From CAVQJU01 sp963729215 (GTDB taxonomy: Bacteria > Acidobacteriota > Vicinamibacteria > Vicinamibacterales > CAVVIG01): a stretch of DNA of 64,000 nt. The notes under the pieces were generated by a model. It was not told the DNA's origin, did not search any database, and worked only from the letters and a program-made list of their open reading frames with translations. The DNA lies in assembly GCA_963729215.1 (NCBI GenBank), contig CAVSND010000025.1, forward strand, positions 62,001-126,000, in the 5' to 3' direction. Both the position numbers and the translations under genes were made by a program. Shown piece after piece: positions 34,947 to 44,076 of the stretch. Positions within the stretch are counted from its first letter, which is position 1; each line of letters opens with the position of its first letter.

Positions 34947-35865
34947 CTTCTACCAACCTCGTGGGATTCACCACTGCCATGGTTCTGACTTCCTCGGCCG
35001 TGAATCCCGCGTCGAGCAATTTCTGGGCGAACATCGCGAAGCCCTCGGCAACGGGCGGGTTGATGGTCTGGCCGAGGTCCGTGGAAATGACCGTCTTCGC
35101 GACGCCGGACTTCCGGATGTTGGCGAACGCCGTCTCCCAGGGGGCCTTGTTGGTGTAGGTCGTCGTGAAGCAGTGCTCGATCAGAGCGCCTTCGTCCACG
35201 AGCGCCTTCTGTTCGTCGCCGGTCAGACTCTGCGATGGAAACTCGGCGTGCGTCACCAGGACCTTCTTCAGGCCCATCTTCTTCGCCTCTTTCACGATGG
35301 CAAAAATCTCTTTGCGGCCGACGTGGCCGGTCGCCAGGATCATGTTGTGCTTCGCGATCCGCTCCATGCAGCGCTTCGCGGGCTCCGTGACATTCCCGGA
35401 TGCGTCGACGAGGGTGAGTTTCGGCGGCGAGATGCCCTCGGCCTCGAGCTCGCGCTGAATCTTGGCCCAGAACGGCAGCTTCTCGGTTGACGCCGATCGT
35501 CCCGCGGTTTCGTTTTCCGCGTCGACGGTGGGAAACCAGACGATCTTGCACTGCGAGCGGCCGGCCAGCTCCACGGCGACCGGGTTCAAGCCTCCCACGC
35601 TGTGGTTGAGCGTGATCGCGCCGAAGGCCTTGATGCCGGGCACCGCCTTCGTCACCACCTGGGCGCGCTCGCCGGTCGGCACGTAGTGCGACTTGAGCAC
35701 GAAGCCGTTGAGGCCGTGCTGCAGGAATTCCTTGGCACAGTCGATGTCGTCGATGCGCCGGCCGATGACGTCGGGGCCGACGTGGATTTGAAGGTCGTAC
35801 GCGCCCTGCAGGCATTTCCACGCGGCGTCGCTGACACGTATCGTCTCAGGATTCTCGGAACTCAT
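34942..35865 (-). CDS. DUF6282 amidohydrolase-like protein
   Basis: A 307-residue protein of the DUF6282 family, with a TIM-barrel hydrolase pattern: GAYDLQIHVGPDVIGRR near residue 20 (His pair), GFVLKSHYVPTGERAQVV, MILATGHVGRKEIF, VLVTHAEFPSQSLTGDEQ, ISTDLGQTINPPVAEGF with the terminal Asp. It is the promoter-proximal gene of the minus-strand aromatic operon. A pyrone or lactone hydrolase role, equivalent to LigI, would fill the missing step between LigC and LigJ; this is inference from context. Confidence 0.8.
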   Translation of the reverse strand: MSSENPETIRVSDAAWKCLQGAYDLQIHVGPDVIGRRIDDIDCAKEFLQHGLNGFVLKSHYVPTGERAQVVTKAVPGIKAFGAITLNHSVGGLNPVAVELAGRSQCKIVWFPTVDAENETAGRSASTEKLPFWAKIQRELEAEGISPPKLTLVDASGNVTEPAKRCMERIAKHNMILATGHVGRKEIFAIVKEAKKMGLKKVLVTHAEFPSQSLTGDEQKALVDEGALIEHCFTTTYTNKAPWETAFANIRKSGVAKTVISTDLGQTINPPVAEGFAMFAQKLLDAGFTAEEVRTMAVVNPTRLVEE

Positions 35866-35895
35866 GCATCCCCTTCGGTGTACACTCTGGCGCCT

Positions 35896-37185
35896 ATGAC
35901 ATTACGAATGATTGCGGCCCGCGTGGCCCCCGGGATTGTCGTCACCGGCGTCGTCGTCTCCGCGGCTGCCCTGACCCTCACCCTCGCCGCGCAGGGAGCT
36001 GGCGAACGCACCAAGGTACAAGGATTTTCGGATGCGGGCAAGGCCGCCCTCACTAAGCAGATGGCCGACGCCGTGAGCCGGGGCGACACGCCGGGCGTCG
36101 TCGAAATCGTCGTCAACCGCGAGGGCGTCCTCTACGAGGGCGCCGCCGGGAAGTTCGATGTCGCGAAGAACACCCCGATGCCCACAAACGCCATCTTCGT
36201 GATCGCGTCGATGACCAAGCCGGTCACGTCGGTCGCGATCATGATGCTCCTCGAACAGGGCAAGCTGAAGCTCGACGACCCCGTGTCGAAGTACCTGGAT
36301 GGGTACGACCATCTTCAGGTCATCACGAAGTTCAACGCAGCCGACGCGACCTACGAGACGCGCCCCGCGAAGACGGTGATGACAATCCGGCACCTCCTCG
36401 CCCACACCTCCGGCATCGGCTACGGGTTCACGAACCCGATCGAGAACGCGCTGACCGCCAAGACCAAGAAGGGCGAGTGGGAACTTCCGCTGCTCGACGA
36501 CCCGGGCACGAAGTGGAACTACTCCGCCAGCACCCGCGTCCTCGGTTTCATCGTGGAGAAAGTGACCGGCGAGGGGCTCGAGTCCTGGTACCAGGAGCAC
36601 ATCTTCAAACCGCTCGGAATGGTCGACACCTCCTTCGCCGTCGCGGCCGACAAGCAATCTCGGGTGCCGACCAATCACAGCCGCTTCACGGGCACGATGG
36701 TCGAGGCGGCCCGCACGCCCATCCCGTCGACGCCCGCGCCGCCGTACCGCGGAGACGGCGGCCTCTACTCCACGGTGGAAGACTACGCGAAGTTCGTGCG
36801 CATGCTGCTCAACGACGGCACGCTCGGCTCCGCGAAGATCCTGACGCCCGCGTCGGTGAAGATGATGGGCCAGAACGCGATCGGCCAGATCTTCGTCGAG
36901 CGCCAGCCCGACGCCGACAAGCAGCGCACCAGGCCCTTTCCGCTCGGCGCGGGCAAAGACAAGTTCGGCCTCGGCTTCCAGATCGCCTCAAACGATCCCG
37001 CGATGGCGAAGTACCGCAGCCCCGGCAGCCTGAGCTGGGCCGGCATCTTCAACACGGAGTTCTGGGTGGACCCGGTGAAGCACATCGGCGCCGTGCAGAT
37101 GATGCAGGTGCTCCCGTTTTACGACGATGGCGCGATCAGGACGCTGCGGGATTTCGAAGAGATCGTCTACAAGAACCTGCCGTAA
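35896..37185 (+). CDS. Serine hydrolase, class C beta-lactamase-related, exported
   Basis: A 429-residue penicillin-binding-protein-like hydrolase from ATG 35896, with signal peptide (IVVTGVVVSAAALTLTLAAQG). Seen: VIASMTKPVTSVAIMMLLEQGKL with the SxxK nucleophile, LLAHTSGIGYGFTN, WNYSASTRVLGFIVEKVTGE with the YxN-like Tyr-Ser, and YRGDGGLYSTVEDYAKF. Members of this family (EstB, 6-aminohexanoate-dimer hydrolase, D-aminopeptidases) hydrolyse esters or amides; true antibiotic resistance is not implied. Divergent from the aromatic operon across 30 bp. Confidence 0.9.
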   Translation: MTLRMIAARVAPGIVVTGVVVSAAALTLTLAAQGAGERTKVQGFSDAGKAALTKQMADAVSRGDTPGVVEIVVNREGVLYEGAAGKFDVAKNTPMPTNAIFVIASMTKPVTSVAIMMLLEQGKLKLDDPVSKYLDGYDHLQVITKFNAADATYETRPAKTVMTIRHLLAHTSGIGYGFTNPIENALTAKTKKGEWELPLLDDPGTKWNYSASTRVLGFIVEKVTGEGLESWYQEHIFKPLGMVDTSFAVAADKQSRVPTNHSRFTGTMVEAARTPIPSTPAPPYRGDGGLYSTVEDYAKFVRMLLNDGTLGSAKILTPASVKMMGQNAIGQIFVERQPDADKQRTRPFPLGAGKDKFGLGFQIASNDPAMAKYRSPGSLSWAGIFNTEFWVDPVKHIGAVQMMQVLPFYDDGAIRTLRDFEEIVYKNLP

Positions 37186-37202
37186 CGGTAACGAACTCAG
37201 CC

Positions 37203-37255
37203 GTAGCGTCCGCCTTTAGGCGGACGTTCGCCGGCCGGCTGAAGCCGGCCGCTAC
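37203..37255. repeat. GTAG palindrome pair between convergent genes
   Basis: GTAG plus CGTCCGCC/GGCGGACG hairpin (loop TTTA) and an inverted CGGCCGGC, TGAA, GCCGGCCG, CTAC unit, between the stops of the serine hydrolase and the octahaem cytochrome. Confidence 0.75.
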
Positions 37256-37270
37256 TTCGCACGGAACTCT

Positions 37271-38507
37271 TTAGTTCGCCACACGCCACGGCGAGAACTC
37301 GGGCCACGATTTGAGCGCGTCGAGCGCCCACTTCGTGGTCTTGTCCTTGTGGCAGGTGGTGCAGGGATTCGGTACCTTCAATAAATCCGTCGTCGCCGGC
37401 GAGATGAACTTGAATGTGTGGCTGCGCACGTTCACGTCGGCGAGTTGCGTCGCGATGGGGGGCATGTGGCAGCCGATGCACTCGCTGCCCGCCGAGTTCG
37501 CCTGGTGGTGCGTGTGCTGCTCGAGCGTCGGAGTATGCGGACCGTTCGCCGACCTCGGACCGTGACACGTCAGGCACATTTGCTGCGGCGGCTTGATGAG
37601 GTCCGCGTTATTCGCCGTGCCGTGCACATCGTGGCAGCTGTAGCAGGTGACGCCGCGCGTGTACATCAGGCTCTGCGCGAAGTCGTTCCCCTGCATCCGG
37701 TTCTTGTGCGCGGTGCCGTCGGCGAAATGTGTGAACGTCGTCTCGCCGAGCTTGTGTTCCTCGAGCTCCCAGAAGTCGTGCAGCTTCAGCCCGGGGCGAT
37801 AGCCGACGGCCCAGTCGTAGTAGACGCCGTCAATCGGCCGCCTGACGGGCTTGCCCTGCGAATGGCACTGGACGCAGATATCCACGGCTGACACGGCGTC
37901 GAGCCGCGCCGGGTTGACGATGTTCGCCCGCGTCGGGCTGCTCACGTGCGCCCCGCCGGGACCGTGGCACTTCTCGCAACCGACATTCCACTCTGACGGC
38001 TTCTTCGCCTTGAGGTCGTAGTTTACGGAGTGGCAGCCATCGCACAGCGGGCCGGTCGGGCGTGTCGCGTTGCCGCCCGGATAGAACTCCGTCCACCAGT
38101 CGGTGCCGTTTGCGACCTGGTACGCGCGCCACTGCTTGTGCGTGACGTCCCACTGCGCGCCCAGCGGGAAGTAATCGTCGCCCACTTTCGTGAAGTATCG
38201 CTGCTTCCACTTGCTCCCGTACACCCACGCGATCTGATCCTTCGTGAACGTGACGAGCGGGTTGGGTTGGCTCAGAGTCCGGAATGATCGCGTCGGGGTG
38301 CTCTTTCGGATCGCGGACGACATTCGCCATCCGCGTGTTCTTCCAGCGGTTGTATGTCGCGGTGTGACACGAACTGCAGGCGGCTGATCCGACGTAGGCC
38401 GGCGCCTGAGCCGGTGCCTGCGCCTTGACAGGAACGCGCGTGATGAAGACACACGCGATCGTCGCCAGTGCCGTCGAGGCAACAATTGCGGTCGTGTAGC
38501 GAGTCAT
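37271..38507 (-). CDS. Octahaem cytochrome c, exported, one frameshift
   Basis: Multihaem cytochrome of about 412 residues with eight CxxCH sites: CSSCH, CDGCH, CEKCH, CVQCH, CYSCH, CLTCH, CIGCH, CTTCH. ATG 38507 starts a signal peptide (AIVASTALATIACVFITR). The arrangement resembles the doubled-CxxCH/cytochrome c554 class: AYVGSAACSSCHTATYNRWKNTRMA, then GPLCDGCHSVNYD, GCEKCHGPGGAHV, VTCYSCHDVHG, QMCLTCHGP, ECIGCHMPP, NPCTTCHKD. The frame breaks near 38275. Periplasmic electron transfer is certain for the class; whether it is also a catalyst, as in tetrathionate or nitrite enzymes, is not shown. Confidence 0.87.
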
Positions 38508-38532
38508 CCAGAGATCTTACCCGAGACTCAGC

Positions 38533-39226
38533 CTACTTCTTCTCGACGTAGAGCTCCGGGAACTGCCGGCGAAGCGCGTCGACCTTCGGCCGGTCGTTGA
38601 TCAGGATATAGGGATCGTGCGGGTGGCGCGTGAAGTAGTCCTGGTGGTACGCCTCGGCTTCGTAGAACGTCTGGCCCGCATCGATGGCCGTGACAATGGG
38701 ACGGCGGTAAACCTTCGCGGCCGCCAGCTGTTCCACGTACGCGCTGGCTATCCGGCGCTGCTTCTCGTCTCGCACGAACACCGCGGACCGGTATTGGGGA
38801 CCCACGTCGGGCCCCTGCTCGTTGAGCTGCGTCGGATCGTGTGCGACGGTAAAGAAGACCTTCAGCAGCTGGCCGTACGAGATGCGGGACGGGTCGTAAG
38901 TCACCCTTACGGATTCCGCATGACCTGTCCGCCCGGGTACTGACGATCTCATACTGCGCCGTTTGCGCAACGCCGCCGGCGTACCCGGAAGTCGCGCTGA
39001 CCACACCTTTGACATGCTGAAAGACGGCCTGCACGCCCCAGAAGCACCCGCCCGCGACGACCATCGACTCGGTGCCGGCGGAGTTGGCCAGCGGTTCATC
39101 GAACGCGGGGTCGGGAACAGGCGTCTTACCGGACGCGACAGCCGAGGACGTCCGGCCGCGAGCCAGAAGGACGGCCAGCGAGCAGGCCATCGCAACGGCG
39201 AGTACGGTCAGGGTGGTTGTTCTCAA
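38533..39226 (-). CDS. msrA: Peptide methionine sulfoxide reductase MsrA, exported, one frameshift
   Basis: Reduces Met-S-sulfoxide in proteins. Seen: VVAGGCFWGVQAVFQHVKGV with the catalytic Cys in GCFWG, SGYAGGVAQTAQYEIV, then after a shift near 38935 (ACC read as ACCC) TGHAESVRVTYDPSRISY, FFTVAHDPTQLNEQGPDVGPQYRSAVF, AEAYHQDYF. The start is uncertain; TTG 39226 precedes a hydrophobic signal (TTTLTVLAVAMACSLAVLLA), so the enzyme is probably periplasmic, an unusual but known location. Confidence 0.88.
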
Positions 39227-39317
39227 CTGGGTGAGCTTACCATGCGTCAGAATGGTAGAGTGTTTGCCTGATTTTGCGGCGCCGGCGGGAATGAAGAGCT
39301 TAAGGGAGAGAGACGTC

Positions 39318-40638
39318 ATGATGTCTGCAGTACGTCGAGTTACTGGCGGCGCTCTCGCCGCCGTCGCGGTGTTCGCGCTCGTATTGACGGTGAACGGGCA
39401 GTCGAAGGTGGCGTGCGATCCGGACAACGGCGGCATCAAGCTGCCCGACGGGATTCTGCGCGCTCGTGGTGGCGAACGATCTCGGCCCGGCGCGGCACAT
39501 CGCGGTCGCGCCGAACGGCGATGTCTACGTCGCGTTTCAGAGCCGCGGTGGACGCGGGCAGCCGGAGACGGGCGGCGGCGTCATCGGCCTGCGCGATGCG
39601 AACGGCGACGGCAAGTTCGAAATCAAGGAGGAGATCGGCACCGGCAGCACGACCGGCGTCGCGCTGCATAACGGGTATCTCTACCTCGCGCACCCGAAGA
39701 CGATCGAGCGGTACAAGATGACGGCGGGCCAACTGAAGCCGGCCGGCGCGCCTGAAATCGTCGTCAAGGACCTGCCTCCCGACTCGCCGCAGCACAACGA
39801 CAAGGGCCTTACGTTCGACGATCGCGGGTCCTTCTATATAAATGTCGGCGCGCCCAGCAACGCGTGCCAGCAGCCCGACCGGAACCCGGGCGTCAAAGGC
39901 GTCGATCCGTGCCCCATCCTCGAAAAGCACGGAGGCATCTGGAAATTCGACGAGAACAAGCTCGGACAGACGCAGGCAGACGGTACGAAGTTCGCCACCG
40001 GCATGCGGCAGTTCCCGGCAATCGCCTGGCACGACGGGGCCGTCTACGTCGTCATGAACAACCGCGATCAACTCGACGTGTTCTGGCCCGAGAAATTCAC
40101 CGCGAAGGACAACGCCGAACGGCCGGCCGAGCCGATGTATCGCGCGGTCCAGGGTTCGAACTTCGGCTGGCCGTACTGCTTCTTCGATTTCGGTCAGAAG
40201 AAGAACGTCCTCAACCCCGAGTACGGCGGCGACGGCAAGGAAGTGGGCCGCTGTGCAGCGTTCACGCCGCCGGTCGCCGCGTTCCCCGCGCACTGGGCGC
40301 CTGTTGACGTGATGTTCTACGGCGGCAGTCAGTTCCCGAAGAAATACCAGGGCGGCGCGTTCATCGCGTTCCACGGTTCGTGGAATCGCCTCGGCAAGGA
40401 CCCGACCGGGGCGCCGATCGCGCAGGACGGCTACAACGTCACGTTCCAGCCATTCTCGGGCGAGAAGCCGTCCGGCGCCTTCGAAGTCTTTGCGAGCGGA
40501 TTCGCCGGCAAGGACCCGCTGATGAACCCCAACGACGCCGCGGCGCGCGCCGACGGCGTCGCGCAGGCGCCAGACGGTTCGCTCTACATCGGCGACAGCC
40601 AGAAGGGCAAAATCTGGCGCGTGATGTACAAGAAATGA
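39318..40638 (+). CDS. PQQ-type sorbosone/sugar dehydrogenase-like propeller, exported, one frameshift
   Basis: ATG 39318 with GGGAG upstream opens a signal peptide (TGGALAAVAVFALVLTVNGQ). The frame shifts near 39450, where GGA reads as GGGA; the corrected join is LPDG-FCALVVANDLG. Seen: RHIAVAPNGDVYVAF, IGLRDANGDGKFE, DKGLTFDDRGSFYINVGAPSNACQ, GTKFATGMRQFPAIAWHDGAVYVV, VQGSNFGWPYCFFD, FIAFHGSWNR. This is the L-sorbosone dehydrogenase-like branch of PQQ propellers. Electron acceptor would be a cytochrome c. About 440 codons, normal. Confidence 0.87.
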
Positions 40639-40672
40639 CCAGATTCGATCGATTCATCTTCAGGGAGTCACC

Positions 40673-41611
40673 ATGTTCCGACGCGCACTCTCACTTGTGA
40701 TCATCGTTGCGGCCGCCGCCGGCCTTCAGGCGGCCGACCGGACCGAGATTACGTTCACCGACGGCAAGATTTTTCCGGAGAGCCTGACGTCGACGAAAAA
40801 CGGCACGATCTACTTCGGGAGCCTGGGCCAGGACAGCGTGTATCGGGCGACCGGCAAGGAAGAAAAGGCCAGCGTCTGGATTCAGCCCAAGTCGAACGGC
40901 CTCATGACGGTTCTCGGCGTGTTTGCCGACGAACCCGCGGGAACGCTGTGGGTCTGCGCGTCGGCGACGGGAGGACGTGGCGGCACGCCGGTCGTGGGCG
41001 AGACGGCCCTCAAGGCATTCAACCTCAAGGACGCGTCGTTCAAAGCGAGCTACCCATTCCCGAACGGCGGACTCTGCAACGACATCGCCGTGGCGAAAGA
41101 CGGCACGGTCTACGCCACCGACACGACGGGAGCGCGCGTGCTGCGCCTCAAGAAGGGCGCGACCGCATTCGAGGCCTGGGCGGCCGACGCGATGCTCCTC
41201 GGCACGGTCGATGGCGTGGCGCTGCTCGCCGACGGCAACGTGTACGTGAATTCGGTGGGACAGGGCACGCTCCTGCGCATTCCCGTCAAGGCTGACGGTT
41301 CGGCGGGCGCGATTACCAAGCTCGAAACCTCCCGTCCGCTGACGCAGCCCGACGGCATGCGCTCGGTTGGCAGCAAGACGATGCTGCTCGTCGAGGGTGC
41401 GGGGCGCCTGGACGAAGTGACGATCAACGGAGACAAGGCGGAGGTCAAGGTGCTCAGGGAAGGCCTCACGGGGCCAACCGCTGTCACGGTGGCGGGCGGG
41501 ACGGCGTACGTCGCCGAAGCCCGGCTCAACTTCCGTAACGATCCCAAGCTGCGCGAGCAGGATCCCGGTCCGTTCCGCGCACTAGGTTTTATGTACAAGG
41601 CGCCCAAATGA
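40673..41611 (+). CDS. SMP-30/NHL-type beta-propeller, exported
   Basis: A 312-residue exported propeller from ATG 40673 (signal LSLVIIVAAAAGLQAA). Seen: FTDGKIFPESLTSTKNGTIYFGSLGQDSVYR, GGLCNDIAVAKDGTVYATDTTGARVLRLKKG, VDGVALLADGNVYVNSVGQGTLLRIPV, LTQPDGMRSVGSKTMLLVEGAGRLDEV. It follows the sorbosone-dehydrogenase-like gene by 34 bp and overlaps the next gene by 4 bp, so the three form an operon. A lactonase acting on the dehydrogenase product would be a natural pairing, but this is inference. Confidence 0.82.
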   Translation: MFRRALSLVIIVAAAAGLQAADRTEITFTDGKIFPESLTSTKNGTIYFGSLGQDSVYRATGKEEKASVWIQPKSNGLMTVLGVFADEPAGTLWVCASATGGRGGTPVVGETALKAFNLKDASFKASYPFPNGGLCNDIAVAKDGTVYATDTTGARVLRLKKGATAFEAWAADAMLLGTVDGVALLADGNVYVNSVGQGTLLRIPVKADGSAGAITKLETSRPLTQPDGMRSVGSKTMLLVEGAGRLDEVTINGDKAEVKVLREGLTGPTAVTVAGGTAYVAEARLNFRNDPKLREQDPGPFRALGFMYKAPK

Positions 41612-42399
41612 GAATGAGAATCTGGTCATCTGGTCGTGTGGTCATCTGGTCATTGCTGCTGGCGTCGCTGTGTGCAACGCGAGCGGCCAGCGGACAGACG
41701 ACGCTGCCTTACGATCACGTGCATCTCGCGGCGCCCGATCAGGCGGCCGCCGTCGAGTGGTATCGCAAGAACCTCGGCGGGCAGCTGTCGGCGGAAGGCA
41801 AGGACCGCGTCACGTTTGGCAAGACGCGGTTCATCTTCCTCAAGGCCGATGCCGCGAAGCCGAGCGCCGGAACGGCCATCGATCACATCGGCTTCTCGTT
41901 CGCCGACCTCGACGCCAAGATGAAAGAGCTCGAGGCGGCCGGCGTGAAAATCGTCACGCCCGTGCGGGACGTCGCCGGGCTCTTCAAGCTCGGCTTCATC
42001 GAAGACCCGTGGGGCGTGAAGATCGAGGTTGTTCAGGATCCCGAAACCCTTGGATTTCACCACGTGCACCTGCGCGCCCCCGATCCGGACGCTTCGCTCG
42101 CCTGGTACAAGGCCCGCTTCGGCGGCGAAACGGCCAAGCTGAAGGGCCGCATCGACGGCCTCAAGTACGGCGACGTCTGGGTGCTGGCGGCCAAAGGTGA
42201 CGCCACACCAAGCGTCGGGCACGCCATCGACCACGTGGGCTGGCGCGTAGCGGACCTGGACCAGACGCTTGCCGCACTCAAGGCCCGGGACATCAAGATC
42301 CTGCAAGGTCCAACGGCCCTGACGCTCGCGACCGGGGTCGTCCATTACTCGTTTGTCGAGGACCCGGCCGGCACGAAGATCGAGATCGTCCAGCGGTAG
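41608..42399 (+). CDS. Two-domain VOC (glyoxalase-fold) protein, exported
   Basis: A 263-residue protein with two vicinal-oxygen-chelate domains: YDHVHLAAPDQAAAVEWYRKNLGG ... FIEDPWGVKIEVVQDPETLG and FHHVHLRAPDPDASLAWYKARFGG ... FVEDPAGTKIEIVQR. The paired His/Glu positions are kept, so each domain could bind a metal. The signal peptide (IWSLLLASLCATRAASGQ) is partly encoded by an 8-bp tandem repeat. Starts inside the preceding stop (ATGA overlap). Substrate unknown; catechol-type dioxygenase or glyoxalase activity is possible. Confidence 0.85.
   Translation: MRMRIWSSGRVVIWSLLLASLCATRAASGQTTLPYDHVHLAAPDQAAAVEWYRKNLGGQLSAEGKDRVTFGKTRFIFLKADAAKPSAGTAIDHIGFSFADLDAKMKELEAAGVKIVTPVRDVAGLFKLGFIEDPWGVKIEVVQDPETLGFHHVHLRAPDPDASLAWYKARFGGETAKLKGRIDGLKYGDVWVLAAKGDATPSVGHAIDHVGWRVADLDQTLAALKARDIKILQGPTALTLATGVVHYSFVEDPAGTKIEIVQR
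41621..41660. repeat. Octamer tandem array (TCTGGTCA) inside a gene start
   Basis: Units TCTGGTCA, TCTGGTCG, TGTGGTCA, TCTGGTCA within codons 5-17 of the VOC gene, encoding part of its signal peptide. Another motif class of the tandem arrays. Confidence 0.65.
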
Positions 42400-42509
42400 C
42401 CGCGCGCGCCGTGATAGACTCCTGCGCTGGCCGGGCCGTCCCGCCGGCGCGGGTCCGCATGGCCGGATCTCATTAGCACTCACTCACTCTTCTCGAAAGG
42501 ACTCTCCAC

Positions 42510-43013
42510 ATGGCAGCGGATTTTTTCCTCGGTGAATCGCTGGTCGGCGATGGCAACGAAGTCGCGCACATCGACTTGATCATCGGCTCCAAGTCAGGAC
42601 CGGCGGGCGCCGCGTTCTGCAACGCGCTCACCAACAACAAGGACGGGTTCACGACGCTCCTCGCGGTCGTCGCGCCGAACCTTCCGGCCAAGCCCGACAC
42701 GCTTCTGTTCAACAAGGTGACGATCAAGGGCGCGAAGCAGGCCGTCCAGATGTTCGGACCCGCGCAGGCTGCCGTGGCGCGCGCCGTGGTGGACTCGGTC
42801 GAGAGCGGCGTCATTCCCAAGGACAAGGCCGACGACCTCTGCATCATGGTCGGCGTCTTCATTCACTGGGAGGCGGCCGACGACAAGAAGATCTACGACT
42901 ACAACTACCAGGCGACCAAGGAATCAATCCAGCGCGCGCTCGCTCACAAGCCGAGCGTCGCGGAGGTCCTGGCGGGCTCCAAGACGGCGAAGCATCCGTT
43001 CAGCCCGAAATAG
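42510..43013 (+). CDS. fae: Formaldehyde-activating enzyme
   Basis: Condenses formaldehyde with tetrahydromethanopterin to methylene-H4MPT. ATG 42510 follows AGGA by 9 bp. The 167-residue sequence is very close to the methylotroph enzyme: GESLVGDGNEVAHIDLIIGSKSG with the catalytic His, AFCNALTNNKDGFTTLLAVVAPNLPAKPDTLLFNKVTI, AVQMFGPAQAAVARAV, VGVFIHWEAADDKKIYDYNYQATKESIQRA. Followed by mtdB, the next enzyme of the pathway. Presence of Fae in a window with fwd/fhc genes implies H4MPT-dependent C1 oxidation. Confidence 0.97.
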   Translation: MAADFFLGESLVGDGNEVAHIDLIIGSKSGPAGAAFCNALTNNKDGFTTLLAVVAPNLPAKPDTLLFNKVTIKGAKQAVQMFGPAQAAVARAVVDSVESGVIPKDKADDLCIMVGVFIHWEAADDKKIYDYNYQATKESIQRALAHKPSVAEVLAGSKTAKHPFSPK

Positions 43014-43017
43014 TTCA

Positions 43018-43086
43018 CGGGTCCAAAGGGTCCACGGTCCAAAAAGGTCCACAGGGTCCACTGGGTCCAAACGGTCCACGGGTCTA
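43018..43086. repeat. Nonamer tandem array (GGTCCACGG)
   Basis: About seven units of GGTCCACGG with variants (GGTCCAAAG, GGTCCACAG, GGTCCACTG, GGTCCAAAC) in the fae-mtdB gap. No other sequence is present between the two genes besides about 18 bp before the mtdB start. Confidence 0.8.
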
Positions 43087-43103
43087 CGTTTCCGTGAGGG
43101 CGG

Positions 43104-44015
43104 ATGCTGACGCGTCCGCCCTCGCTTCTTCCCTTCGTGCGAAAACTACTTCTCCAGCTCGATACGTCTCCCCGACCCAGCGTCTTCGATCGCGTCGTGG
43201 CCTTTGACGGCGGCGCAGACGAGGTGATGAGCTACGGCGGCATCACCGAAGACACGGTTCGCGATCTCGTTCACGGCGCCATCTTCACCCGCGGCCCCAA
43301 AGACCTGCACCACACGGCAATTTTCATCGGCGGCACCGAGATGGCTGCCGGGGAACGGATTCTCGCGGCGGTGCTCAAATCGTTCTTCGGCCCGATGCGC
43401 GTGTCGGTCATGCTCGACTCGAACGGATCGAACACGACAGCCGTCGCCGCCGTCACCAAATTGCAACAGGCGTGTCCGGGCGGCTCGGTCGCCGGCCGCC
43501 GGGCCTTCGTCTGCGCGGGAACCGGGCCCGTGGGACTTCGGGCAGCGGGGCTGTTCGCGCGGGCTGGCGCGGATGTGGTCATCACGTCACGACGGCCCGC
43601 GGACGACACGGTGGCTGGCGGCGTCCGCACACGATTCGGCGGCGCGGTGCGCGCGGTCACGCTCGCCGACCCCTCGCAGGCGGCCGCCGCCCTCGAGGGC
43701 GCCGAGCTGCTCCTGAATGCCGGTCCGGCTGGCGTTCGTCTCATCCCCCGCGACGCGTGGGCCCGCCGCGCGGGGCTGCGCGCGGCCGCCGACCTCAATG
43801 CCGTGCCCCCTGCCGGCGTGGAGGGCATCGAAGCGACCGACAGCGGCGTCGAACGCGACGGGGTCACGGTGTTCGGCGCGTTCGGCGTGGGAAACCTGAA
43901 GATGAAGATCCACAAGGCGTGCATCGCCCGCCTGTTCGAGCAGAACGATCTCGTGCTCGACGCGGAAACGATCGTCGAGGTCGCCCGCACGCTGCCGGCA
44001 TCGGGTCGGCCGTAG
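43104..44015 (+). CDS. mtdB: Methylene-tetrahydromethanopterin dehydrogenase (MtdB-type)
   Basis: NAD(P)-dependent oxidation of methylene-H4MPT to methenyl-H4MPT, second step after Fae. Seen in 303 residues: VVAFDGGADEVMSYGGITEDTVRDLVHGAIFTRGPKDLHHTAIFIGG (substrate-binding N-terminal domain), KSFFGPMRVSVMLDSNGSNTTAVAAV, Rossmann motif AFVCAGTGPVGLRAAGLFARAGADVVITSRRP (Arg-Arg suits NADP), and GAFGVGNLKMKIHKACIARLFE. MtdA and MtdB are hard to separate; gene context with fae favours MtdB. The TAG stop is inside a GTAG palindrome. The cyclohydrolase gene mch is not in the window. Confidence 0.95.
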   Translation: MLTRPPSLLPFVRKLLLQLDTSPRPSVFDRVVAFDGGADEVMSYGGITEDTVRDLVHGAIFTRGPKDLHHTAIFIGGTEMAAGERILAAVLKSFFGPMRVSVMLDSNGSNTTAVAAVTKLQQACPGGSVAGRRAFVCAGTGPVGLRAAGLFARAGADVVITSRRPADDTVAGGVRTRFGGAVRAVTLADPSQAAAALEGAELLLNAGPAGVRLIPRDAWARRAGLRAAADLNAVPPAGVEGIEATDSGVERDGVTVFGAFGVGNLKMKIHKACIARLFEQNDLVLDAETIVEVARTLPASGRP

Positions 44016-44074
44016 TGCAGGCCTTCAGGCCTGCCCGACCCGGCAAGGCTGAAGCCTCGCGCTTCAGCGACGAA
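44012..44074. repeat. GTAG palindrome, third sequence type, with a degraded partner
   Basis: GTAG, then GCAGGCC and GGCCTGC around TTCA (44012-44034); its TAG is the mtdB stop codon. The inverted partner (GGCTGAAGCC followed by CGCTTCAGCG) has lost the closing CTAC. The same type closes the element at 57590. Confidence 0.65.
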
Positions 44075-44076
44075 CC

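Noticed and set aside
35896..37185. Antibiotic-resistance beta-lactamase
   Set aside because: Only general serine-hydrolase motifs of the class C-related family; such proteins are common esterases or peptidases.
37203..37255. GTAG palindromes as intrinsic terminators
   Set aside because: Stems are strong but no T-run follows, and identical elements occur inside coding sequence and upstream of starts.
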